Positions 7,839 through 15,658 of a DNA stretch of 64,000 nt are shown here, piece after piece. Made by a program: the position numbers and the translations under genes. The stretch comes from Breznakibacter sp047600785. Its GTDB lineage: Bacteria > Bacteroidota > Bacteroidia > Bacteroidales > Marinilabiliaceae. The notes beneath the pieces are model-generated. The model made no database searches. It saw nothing but the letters and a program-made list of their open reading frames with translations, and was not told the origin of the DNA. The stretch spans positions 1,736,001-1,800,000 of the forward strand of contig JASGKH010000002.1 in the NCBI GenBank assembly GCA_047600785.1. The letters run 5' to 3'. How positions within the stretch are numbered: the first letter of the stretch is position 1; every line of letters starts with the position of its first letter.

Positions 7839-10793
7839 ATGCCAATAAAACACACCGCCATCTGCTGCCTGTTCGCCCTGCTGTTTACAGGCCCTGTCTC
7901 TGCACAGTACTATTCATCGGGCGAAGGGCCCGCTTCGGCCAAATGGCAACAAATAAACACACCACACTATCGTTTGGTTTTCCCGTCAACGTTTACCCCT
8001 TATGCCAAACGCATTGCCTCGATACTTGACACCGCCTACCGTTACACATCGGCCACCATGGGAAGCAGTCCCCGAAAGACCAGGATACTGGTCCACTCCT
8101 ATTCTGCGTATTCCAACGGTTTCATGAGCTGGGCCCCAAAACGGATGGAGCTCTATCCCACCCCTCCGCAAGACGGGATGACACAGGACTGGATAAACCA
8201 CCTGGTGTTGCACGAACACCGCCATCTGGTGCAAACCGATTACCTGAACCGCGGGTTCTTGCGCGGGGCCGGTTGGCTGTTCGGACAACATGCCATTGGC
8301 GTGGGCATAGGGGTCCATTACCCCATGTGGTTTCTGGAAGGTGACGCGGTGCTGACCGAAACGTTGCTCACCCGAACCGGGCGCGGGCGCATGCCATGGT
8401 TCGCCAACCAACTGAAAGCCCAGATGCTCGAAAAAGGCATTTACAGCTACGACAAAGCTTACATGGGATCGTACCGTGACTTCGTCCCCAATTATTACGT
8501 CATGGGCTACCATCTGGTGACCGGTGCCCGCCAGCAATTCGGCACCGGCATTTGGCAGGATGCCGTGCAGGGCATTGCCGGCAGAAGTTGGTATCCCTGG
8601 CAGTTCAGCAAACAGTTGAAACGCCAAACGGGATTGAACAAAACCGCGCTCTACAACGCCGTGTTCGACTCGCTGCGCCTGGTATGGCAGAACGAGGACG
8701 GGCGCACGCACGTCGCGGCATCTGTTCCCGTCACCCCGCAACCCAAACGGTACAAAAGCTATTTGTACCCGCAAGCTTTGCCCAACGGCCATTTGGTTGC
8801 CGAAGTATCCGGTCCGGGCGAAACGACCCGTTTCGTGGAAATCGACGCCCGCGGGCACGAACGGACCGTGGTACAACCGGGCGCACGCAACGATGAACCG
8901 TTTGGCCTGACCAACCATAAAATGGTTTGGAGCGAACAGAAAGCACACCTTCGTTGGGCAAATGCCGCTTCGTCGATCATCAAGATGTACGACATGCAAA
9001 CCGGGACACTGAGCTTTGTGGGGCCCAGGAACAAAAAATTGTTTGCGCCCAGCCTGTCGCCCGACGAAACAAGAGTGGCCGTCGTGGACATTGCCGACGA
9101 TAACCGCGCCCTGCTTGCCATTATCGACGTACAAAGCGGCAAAATAGAAAAACAGTTCGACCTTGGGGCCGATATGCTGATAACGCCCAAATGGATCGAC
9201 AACCAACAGATCCTTCTCATCGCGCAAACCCAAAAGGGAAAAGAACTCATCGTCTTCCACACCCTTGCCCAAAGTACCACGCGCCTTTTGGGCCCTACGC
9301 ACCACGACATCAGGTATCCGTCCGTGCACCAGGGAAAAGCATTTTTCGGCATGGACCGTAACGGCCAGGAAAACGTGTTTATGATAGATCTTGCATCGAA
9401 ACAAACCACGCAACTTTCGTCCGAACGGTTCGGCGCCACATCACCGGCCCTTGCCCCCAACGGCATCGTGTACAGCCGTTATACCGCCGACGGCTATCAA
9501 GTGGTATGCAAGGACACTTTGCCGGCCAATGACGGAATGGCCGACCGCTCAATCCTCTTTAACGGTTTGGAAGAAAAGGAGCTTGGTGTCCCCGACTTTT
9601 CCGTCATCGACACATCGCACCACGAAGTGCGACCTTACAGCAAGTGGAACCTGTTCAATTTTCATAGCTGGGCCCCGCTTTACGTCGATCTCGACGACCA
9701 GGGCATCAACCAGGGCATCTCCTTCATGTCGCAAAACCTGCTCAATACCATGTTCGTCGAAGCAGGTTACAATGCCGACCGAAACTACCGGACCGAAAAA
9801 TATGTGGCGAAACTGACCTACAAAGGACTGTTCCCCCAGTTCGACCTGACCGTGAAAGTAGGCGATTCCGAGATTTTTTACGACAATGCCTACCGTAACG
9901 AAACCGATACCTTTTACCTGAAGGCCGACGCCAAACGGCTTTCCCTGCAGATTCTTCCCGGTGTGAGCATTCCGCTCAGGCTAAGCCGGGGCGCATGGAA
10001 CCGTTATCTGTCGCCCTCGGCCAAATGGATCTATTACAAACAAACGGGCTACCACTACCAGATGGCCGACGTGACATTGCAGGGTAACCATTACCTGGTC
10101 GGCGAGTTCAACGATCTGACCTATCCCGATTTTGTGTCGCAGGGCATGGAGTACGACCTGTTCGGCTACAACCTGAAACGTGGCAACCAGCACGACATTG
10201 GCACCCGTTGGGGACAAGTATGGGAACTTAACTACCGCCACTCGCCGTGGGGCGGCCACAGCCGGGGCTCGCAGCTGGCCGCGCTTACACGCCTTTACTT
10301 TCCGGGCATTGGCCGGTATCATGCCATAAAACTCGAAAACAACTGGCAGTGGCGTACCTTTGGCGAACTGTACGGGCAAACCGGCACTTATCTTTTTTAC
10401 CGGTATTTCACATCCGTGGTGCAATTGCCCCGCGGGTACGCAAACACCGATGCCAAACAGCTCTACTCGTTCAGGGGCGATTACATGATGCCGTTGGCCA
10501 GCCCCGACTGGTCGGTCGGCGGATTGGCTTACGTGAAGCGAATCACCACCAGCCTGTTTTACGATTTTACCCACGCCCGCTACAGCCGGACACTGGCATC
10601 GAACTTACAGACTATCCGGTTTAACGAACAATATACATCGGTAGGTACCGACATCAGGGCCGAAGTCCATGTGGCACGCTTCATCCTGCCTTTGGAAATA
10701 GGTTGCCGAGTGGCTTATTTGCCCGGCAACAAACAATTCTATTCGGAAATGCTCTTAAATATGAACCTGAGCGGTTATCTGGTAAATAAATAG
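7839..10793 (+). CDS. Exported HExxH peptidase-like / TolB-like propeller / outer-membrane barrel protein
   Basis: 984 residues starting with a clear signal peptide (LFALLFTGPVSAQ). Residues 125-129 are HEHRH, a zinc HExxH motif, and MWFLEGDAVLTE follows with E167 and E174 as possible third ligands, the layout of MA-clan (gluzincin) peptidases. Residues about 300-560 show repeats like those of TolB/WD40-like propellers (LFAPSLSPDETRVAVVD, ATSPALAPNGIVYSRY). From about 620 to the end, alternating aromatic/polar strands and large Tyr content suggest an outer-membrane beta-barrel. Together this suggests an outer-membrane protein with a periplasmic or surface peptidase-like domain. Activity is inferred from the motif only. 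The gene is followed by the repeat-rich gap. Confidence 0.75.
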   Translation: MPIKHTAICCLFALLFTGPVSAQYYSSGEGPASAKWQQINTPHYRLVFPSTFTPYAKRIASILDTAYRYTSATMGSSPRKTRILVHSYSAYSNGFMSWAPKRMELYPTPPQDGMTQDWINHLVLHEHRHLVQTDYLNRGFLRGAGWLFGQHAIGVGIGVHYPMWFLEGDAVLTETLLTRTGRGRMPWFANQLKAQMLEKGIYSYDKAYMGSYRDFVPNYYVMGYHLVTGARQQFGTGIWQDAVQGIAGRSWYPWQFSKQLKRQTGLNKTALYNAVFDSLRLVWQNEDGRTHVAASVPVTPQPKRYKSYLYPQALPNGHLVAEVSGPGETTRFVEIDARGHERTVVQPGARNDEPFGLTNHKMVWSEQKAHLRWANAASSIIKMYDMQTGTLSFVGPRNKKLFAPSLSPDETRVAVVDIADDNRALLAIIDVQSGKIEKQFDLGADMLITPKWIDNQQILLIAQTQKGKELIVFHTLAQSTTRLLGPTHHDIRYPSVHQGKAFFGMDRNGQENVFMIDLASKQTTQLSSERFGATSPALAPNGIVYSRYTADGYQVVCKDTLPANDGMADRSILFNGLEEKELGVPDFSVIDTSHHEVRPYSKWNLFNFHSWAPLYVDLDDQGINQGISFMSQNLLNTMFVEAGYNADRNYRTEKYVAKLTYKGLFPQFDLTVKVGDSEIFYDNAYRNETDTFYLKADAKRLSLQILPGVSIPLRLSRGAWNRYLSPSAKWIYYKQTGYHYQMADVTLQGNHYLVGEFNDLTYPDFVSQGMEYDLFGYNLKRGNQHDIGTRWGQVWELNYRHSPWGGHSRGSQLAALTRLYFPGIGRYHAIKLENNWQWRTFGELYGQTGTYLFYRYFTSVVQLPRGYANTDAKQLYSFRGDYMMPLASPDWSVGGLAYVKRITTSLFYDFTHARYSRTLASNLQTIRFNEQYTSVGTDIRAEVHVARFILPLEIGCRVAYLPGNKQFYSEMLLNMNLSGYLVNK

Positions 10794-10893
10794 TCATCGG
10801 GAACTTAAAAAAGTATCAGGATGAGTATCAAGACACAAGATGCCGGATCTTTTTAATCATTCTCCTGTGTGTTGCGATAGATGGCATGGGTTC

Positions 10894-11172
10894 GACCTCC
10901 CCTAACCCCTCCGAAGGAGGGGAACCGGAAGATGCACTGTACGCAATGGCACCCCCTCCCTGGGAGGTGACGGGGGAGGTCAGGTGTTTGAAACTTCCGG
11001 CTATTAGCCTTAAAAAACCTACGTCTGTCTTTCCTGCTCTCTTCCTTTTGCTCTTTTGTACTCTTCTTTGGCACTTTCCTGAACATGACCTCCTCTAACC
11101 CCTCCAAAGGAGGGGAACCGGAACCGCACTGCACGTCACCTCACCCCTCCTTGGGAGGGGCCGGGGGAGGTC
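10894..11172 (+). repeat. Composite palindromic repeat, copy 1 (subtype A)
   Basis: Two imperfect palindromes (10894-10981 and 11087-11172) are joined by a 105-bp linker. Each palindrome opens with GACCTCC and closes with GGGGGAGGTC, and holds two inner hairpins of the form CCCCTCC-GAA-GGAGGGG and CCCCTCCTTGGGAGGGG around the conserved core CGCACTGTACGCAA or a close variant. The linker carries TTTGAAACTTCCGGCTATTAGCC and CTCTTCCTTTTGCTCTTTTG. The palindromes could fold in RNA or DNA as cruciforms. No transposase is present, so a REP/MITE-like mobile or attenuating repeat is possible. Confidence 0.85.
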
Positions 11173-11384
11173 AGACAGACTGTATGCCGCCGATAGACAA
11201 CAGGGCTGTTTCATCCCCTCAAACATGGCATCACATAGCTTTTATTGATCCTACCTATGCATATATTTCGGCATAGACAATTTATGAACCTTGTAACGAA
11301 TCGGTTTTACGCTCCGGGGTGATCCGTCTCACTGCCTCGGTGCGGTCCATCCTCCTAACCCGGTTCGGATTATCTTTACGTTCC

Positions 11385-11568
11385 GTCACAGATACCCTTT
11401 ATGCCTCGTCACAGACATCCTTTACGCCTCGTAACAGATGTCCTTTACGCCTCGTAACAGACATTCTTTACGCCTCGTCACAGACACCCTTTACGCCTCG
11501 TAACAGACATCCTTTACGCCTCGTAACAGACATCCTTTATGCCTCGTCACAGATGTCCTTTACGCCTC
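11385..11568 (+). repeat. 23-bp tandem repeat, eight copies
   Basis: Eight head-to-tail copies of a 23-bp unit with consensus GTMACAGAYATCCTTTACGCCTC are followed by a partial ninth (GTCACAGACC). Differences are few and mostly transitions. The preceding 23 bp (11362-11384) look like a decayed copy. There are no spacers, so this is not a CRISPR array. The 108-residue open frame over it is a by-product of the periodicity. The array lies between two composite palindromic elements, in a gap with no recognisable gene. Role unknown; copy number may vary between strains. Confidence 0.9.
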
Positions 11569-11805
11569 GTCACAGACCATCGACATGTATGGAGATGACG
11601 GTCTGTCATTTAAGGGTGTTGCCGATTCATTTGTCTATAATTTAAGCAATACTCTGGTTGTCTGTTGTTTTATAAAACCACGAACCAAAGATCGACGGGG
11701 TCAACTACATGCAATCGCTTTAGTGCTTTCCCGGCAAAGCTAATTGTTGAAAACGCCTGGCGCAGCCGGGAAAGCGTCATGGGCGATGACCGAAAGAAAG
11801 AAACT

Positions 11806-11825
11806 GAATCAGGCGTTTAACCGAT
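11806..11825 (+). repeat. 20-bp dispersed repeat, copy 1
   Basis: GAATCAGGCGTTTAACCGAT occurs here and again as an exact inverted copy at 21055-21074. A shorter form (GAATCAGGCG) is at about 46710. All lie near the composite palindromic elements. Just upstream, at about 11754-11775, is CGCCTGGCGCAGCCGGGAAAG, a near copy of the hairpin at 43721-43740. Confidence 0.75.
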
Positions 11826-11856
11826 AAGGCGTTGTTAGGCCTATTCTGGAGTAGTT

Positions 11857-12133
11857 GACCTCCCCTAACCCCTCGGAGGGGAACCGGAAGACGCACTGTA
11901 CGCAACGGCACCCCTCCTTGGGAGGGGCCGGGGGGGTCTGCTGTTTGAAACTACCGGCTATTAGCCAAAACCTGCGTCTGTCTTTCCGGCTCTCTTCCTT
12001 TTGCTCTTTTGTACTTTTGTACTCTTCTCAGGCACTTTCCCGGACATGACCTCCCCTAACCCCTCCAAAGGAGGGGAACCAGAACCGCACTGTACGTCAC
12101 CTCACCCCTCCTTTGGAGGGGCCGGGGGAGGTC
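11857..12133 (+). repeat. Composite palindromic repeat, copy 2 (subtype A)
   Basis: Palindromes at 11857-11938 and 12048-12133 are joined by a 109-bp linker with the same motifs as copy 1. Its last bases overlap the stop codon of galM (12132-12134), so the 3' end of galM is set by the repeat. It lies between a plus-strand gene and a minus-strand operon that converge on the gap, where a fold-back could act as a two-way terminator. Confidence 0.85.
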
Positions 12134-13175
12134 AGACAGACTGTGTGCTGCCGACAGCCGACATGGATGTTTCATTTCCCAATGCGAAAATAATTGTGTG
12201 CCTGACCTCTTCTTCCGGTTTTAAAATGCAAGTTCCAAAATGGGGATGGTTCGGGCCATCGGGATAAAATTGCGCCTCGAGACAGATTCCTGCAAACGGC
12301 CGGTGTTTCCCTGAGAGATAATCGCCGGTATAAACCTGCACCCCAGGCATTGTCGAATACACATCAACGGATTTTCCCGAGCTTCGCTCCCTTAACGAGG
12401 CCAAACATTGGAGCTCGCCCGTTGGATTTCCGATGAAATAAGTGTTATAACCTTGCAGGATCTCCTTTTTTAAAGGCATTAACCGCGATATGGCCGTGTA
12501 TTCGCGAAAATCGAAGGCCGACCCCGAAACGGGCAGGACCTTTCCGGTCGGTATAAACTCGCTGTCTGTTTCAAGATAGCTGTCCGCCCATATTCTGAGT
12601 TCATGGTCCAGCACGTTCCCCTTCCCTCCCGTCAGGTTGAAATAGGCGTGATTGGTCGGGTTAAAGATGGTTTCACTGCCGGATACTGCCCGGTACCCGA
12701 TATGCAACCGGTTATCGGGCAGGAACGAATAAGTCACCGAAAAGATCATATTGCCCGGGAACCCGCTTTCGCCGTCCGGGCTCTCATATGTCAGCACAAG
12801 ACGGTCTTCCTCAATCCTGTAATCAAACACTCTTGAATTGAACCCGGCAAAGCCTCCGTGGTTGGAATGGTCGCCATCGTTTTTGTCCAGATGGTAAGTC
12901 TTTCCGCCAAGTGAAAAGCGTGCACCGGCAATACGGTTGGCAAACCGTCCCACGGTACTCCCGATGTAAGCGGCATCGGCAAAATAGTCTTCAATATGGT
13001 CGTAACCCAGGATAATATTTTCCGGTTCACCCCGGGCGCCGGCAACGGCAAACGAAACCAGCGTTGCTCCGTAATTGGTGACTTCGACATATGCCCCGCC
13101 GGGATTTCCCAGGCGGAACAGCAAGATATCCTTTCCTTGAAGGGTTGCTACTTTTTTGAAAGTGATCTGGGGCAT
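12132..13175 (-). CDS. galM: Aldose 1-epimerase (galactose mutarotase)
   Basis: 347 residues with the GalM fold and active-site motifs: the region NPTNHAYFNL with general acid H176, and ICLEAQFYPDGPNHP with general base E300, plus VGRFANRI and DHSNHGG. It interconverts alpha and beta anomers of galactose or glucose, feeding the Leloir pathway. There is no signal peptide. Its ATG lies 8 bp after the stop of the upstream GH92 gene, so they are co-transcribed. The last residues (about 335-347) are not conserved and end inside the terminal bases of a repeat element, hinting that the original 3' end was replaced. Confidence 0.92.
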   Translation of the reverse strand: MPQITFKKVATLQGKDILLFRLGNPGGAYVEVTNYGATLVSFAVAGARGEPENIILGYDHIEDYFADAAYIGSTVGRFANRIAGARFSLGGKTYHLDKNDGDHSNHGGFAGFNSRVFDYRIEEDRLVLTYESPDGESGFPGNMIFSVTYSFLPDNRLHIGYRAVSGSETIFNPTNHAYFNLTGGKGNVLDHELRIWADSYLETDSEFIPTGKVLPVSGSAFDFREYTAISRLMPLKKEILQGYNTYFIGNPTGELQCLASLRERSSGKSVDVYSTMPGVQVYTGDYLSGKHRPFAGICLEAQFYPDGPNHPHFGTCILKPEEEVRHTIIFALGNETSMSAVGSTQSV

Positions 13176-13183
13176 GTTGTTTT

Positions 13184-15472
13184 TTACATTTTGGGCTGGG
13201 GCCCCATGTTCAGCACCAATTCCCCCCCGGCCATGATATCGTCATAGCTTATGGCATGGTGCGGCCAATCCGCCCCGTTCAGTTCGGTGCTTTGGATATA
13301 GACGTTTTCCGGGGAATTGTTGACGGCTTTAATGCCGAATTTCCTGCCAGAGTCAAAGCTGAACGTTATTTCGTCGAAAACAGGACTGGTAATTTCGTAA
13401 CGCACATCGCCGGGGCAAACAGGATGGATGCCGGAAGCCGACAATACATACCAGGCCGACATCTGCCCGGCATCTTCATTGCCAACCAGCCCTTCAACTT
13501 CGTTCCGGTAAGCCTTTTCGCATATGTGGCGCGTCCATTTCTGGGTGAGCCAGGGGGCGTCCAGCCGGTTGAAAAGGAACGGAATGTGGTGCACCGGCTC
13601 GTTCGCATGGTTGTAATACTGGTTCCAGAGCAGCGAATCGGGCGTATCCTCAAAAAAGGCGGTCAGATCGGCCAGCGTCTTCTCTCTTCCTCCCATCAGT
13701 TCAACCATTCCGGGGATGTCGTGCGGTACGAACCAGCCCTGCTGGTAAGGGTTGGATTCGATGCAGCCGTACCATTCGCGGGTCCGGGCATTTCCGGGCC
13801 ACTCTTCCCAACTGCCGTCTTCTTTCCTGGGCCTGAACCATCCTTTCTCCGGATCAAACACGTTGCGGTAGGCCTTTGCCCTTTCCGAAAAATATTGTTC
13901 ATCGGACTCTTCTCCCAGAGCGTTGGCCAATACGGCCATGCACCAGTCGGAGTAGGCGTATTCGAGCGTGGAGGAGATGCTGTACGGCCCCGTGGAATAG
14001 CCGTTGGCGCCATTGCCGTATTTCCCGGATGTGTTCCGTGCATATCCATAGGCCTTACGGATGTCGTAATCCCTGATTCCTTTCACGTAGGCGTCTGCAA
14101 TGACCGCCACGGCGGGATTGCCGATCATGCAGCCCGAATAGGCATTCAGAAATTCCCAGCGGTCGTAGTGCAACGTCCCGTTCTCTTCGGCCAGACTGAT
14201 AAATGAGTTCACCTGGTCATTCACCAGGCGGGGATTGATGATGGCCTGCAACGGAAACTGGCTCCTGAACACGTCCCAGCCGCTGAACAGGGTACGCCGG
14301 GTGAAAGTCTTCGACATGTGGATCTGTCCGTCGCCCCCGGTGTAACGGCCGTCCGCGTCGGAAAACTGGCGCGGGTCGATCATCGTGTGGTAAAGCGCCG
14401 TGTAGAATACGGTTTTTTCGTTTTCGGAACCTCCTTTTACCGTTATCTTGCCCAGCGCCCTGTCCCATGCTTCCCGGGCATCTACATAAACTTCATCAAA
14501 GGAGCGTTCGTGAAGTTCGGCCATGAAATTTCGTTCCGCCCCTTCCATGTCCACAAACGAGATGGCTGTTTTCAAAAGCACCTCTTCATCTTTTTGGGTT
14601 TCAAAGCCGGCAAAGAAGCCCAGGTGCTTTCCTTCCATCCGGGTGGTGTCCCTGATTATCCGGGCCTCTGCAACTCTTTGCCGGTACCGTTCGCTTGTGA
14701 CATCCTGCAGCTTTCGGCCCCAGTCGTCAGGAATTTCGGCGCTCCAGAAACCATGGCTTTTCAATGGTTTGCTGAACCGGGCATAGAAGTAAACCGTGTA
14801 ACCGGCCTTTCCGTCGCCGTTGCCCCAGCCGCCGCCTTCGGGCGTACACTGCATCCAGCCGCGGACAGCATCGTTTTCTGTTATTTCGATGTATTGATAC
14901 ACCGAAGTACCGCCGACCCTCCGCGCCAGGTCGACCTGTATCCGGGAGTCTTTATTTTCAGGAAAGGTAAATCTCAGAATGCCGCCATGGGGCGATGCGG
15001 TGGCTTCGGCTTTTATGTTGCAGTCGGTGAGCAGTACGCTGTAATAGCCCGCTTTAGCCGTTTCGCTTTCCTTGGAGTAACGCGAACGGTAGCCGCTACC
15101 GGGTTTTTCCGGATCGCCGGCAACAGTTTTCAGCTCCCCGGTGGCAGGCGTTACCAGGAAGTTGCCCAGGTCGCCGTACCACCCCACACCGCTCATCTGG
15201 GTAAAGGCAAAGCCTTCGATGGAAGTGTGTTCGTAGCTGTAGCCGCTCCCATTGTCACCGCCCGTGATGGTATTGGGGCTTACCTGTGTCATTCCGAAGG
15301 GCGTAGCGGCGCCCGGAAACGTTTTCCCCAGTCCGTGATACGAATGGGCCGTATGGGTGCTCGCCCCGATAAACGGGTTCACATAATCCGATAAGTGCAT
15401 GGCTGCCTTATGCTCCGTGTTGCAACCTGCCGATAAGCCGTAGAGTAAAAGCAGGACGGGAAAATATTTCAT
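13184..15472 (-). CDS. GH92 alpha-mannosidase, lipoprotein
   Basis: 762 residues from the ATG at 15472; the frame is open to 15514 but MKYFPVLLLLYGLSAGC is a clean lipoprotein signal with cysteine 17. GH92 hallmarks follow: DYVNPFIGAS, GKTFPGAATPFGMTQVSP, FTQMSGVG, NEPVHHIPFLFN and GNEDAGQMSAWYV. The probable general acid is E572 in CIESNPYQQGW. GH92 enzymes are calcium-dependent inverting exo-alpha-mannosidases. The first motif Asp of the usual GNDD is Glu here, and the SNPYQQGWFVPHD form differs from the TEGNAWQY form of its neighbour, so linkage preference may differ. It heads a unit with galM. Confidence 0.92.
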   Translation of the reverse strand: MKYFPVLLLLYGLSAGCNTEHKAAMHLSDYVNPFIGASTHTAHSYHGLGKTFPGAATPFGMTQVSPNTITGGDNGSGYSYEHTSIEGFAFTQMSGVGWYGDLGNFLVTPATGELKTVAGDPEKPGSGYRSRYSKESETAKAGYYSVLLTDCNIKAEATASPHGGILRFTFPENKDSRIQVDLARRVGGTSVYQYIEITENDAVRGWMQCTPEGGGWGNGDGKAGYTVYFYARFSKPLKSHGFWSAEIPDDWGRKLQDVTSERYRQRVAEARIIRDTTRMEGKHLGFFAGFETQKDEEVLLKTAISFVDMEGAERNFMAELHERSFDEVYVDAREAWDRALGKITVKGGSENEKTVFYTALYHTMIDPRQFSDADGRYTGGDGQIHMSKTFTRRTLFSGWDVFRSQFPLQAIINPRLVNDQVNSFISLAEENGTLHYDRWEFLNAYSGCMIGNPAVAVIADAYVKGIRDYDIRKAYGYARNTSGKYGNGANGYSTGPYSISSTLEYAYSDWCMAVLANALGEESDEQYFSERAKAYRNVFDPEKGWFRPRKEDGSWEEWPGNARTREWYGCIESNPYQQGWFVPHDIPGMVELMGGREKTLADLTAFFEDTPDSLLWNQYYNHANEPVHHIPFLFNRLDAPWLTQKWTRHICEKAYRNEVEGLVGNEDAGQMSAWYVLSASGIHPVCPGDVRYEITSPVFDEITFSFDSGRKFGIKAVNNSPENVYIQSTELNGADWPHHAISYDDIMAGGELVLNMGPQPKM

Positions 15473-15658
15473 TCGTAAATAAGTTGTTTGAATGTGTTCG
15501 GATGGAATTCGCACGTGTTTATTTCAGCCGCGCTGATTTTCAATTCATGCAAGTTTGCGTTTTGGGAAAATATGCCCGTTTAGCTGTTTGTAATTTGTCA
15601 ATGACCGGTCCAGAAAACTCCCAGGGCTTTTTCCTAACAACCGAATAACCCCATTGGC

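Noticed and set aside
7986..9413. 475-residue open frame on the minus strand
   Set aside because: It is antisense to the HExxH/barrel gene, has no family features, and follows from that gene's codon use.
11385..11580. Possible CRISPR array
   Set aside because: Units are directly joined without spacers and no cas gene is nearby.
11319..11645. 108-residue open frame with repeated residues
   Set aside because: It is the translation of the 23-bp tandem array; 23 is not a multiple of three, so the peptide periodicity (69 bp) is incidental, and there is no start context or domain.
13256..14206. 316-residue plus-strand open frame, and similar ones at 14318-15394, 6732-7766 and 15734-16576
   Set aside because: All are antisense shadows of GH92 or GH13 genes whose motifs are clear on the other strand.
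15591..15610. Possible fourth copy of the shared operator before the GH92 lipoprotein gene
   Set aside because: TTGACAAATTAC on the minus strand matches one half only, the other half is absent, and there is no TAnnTTTG at 26-28 bp.
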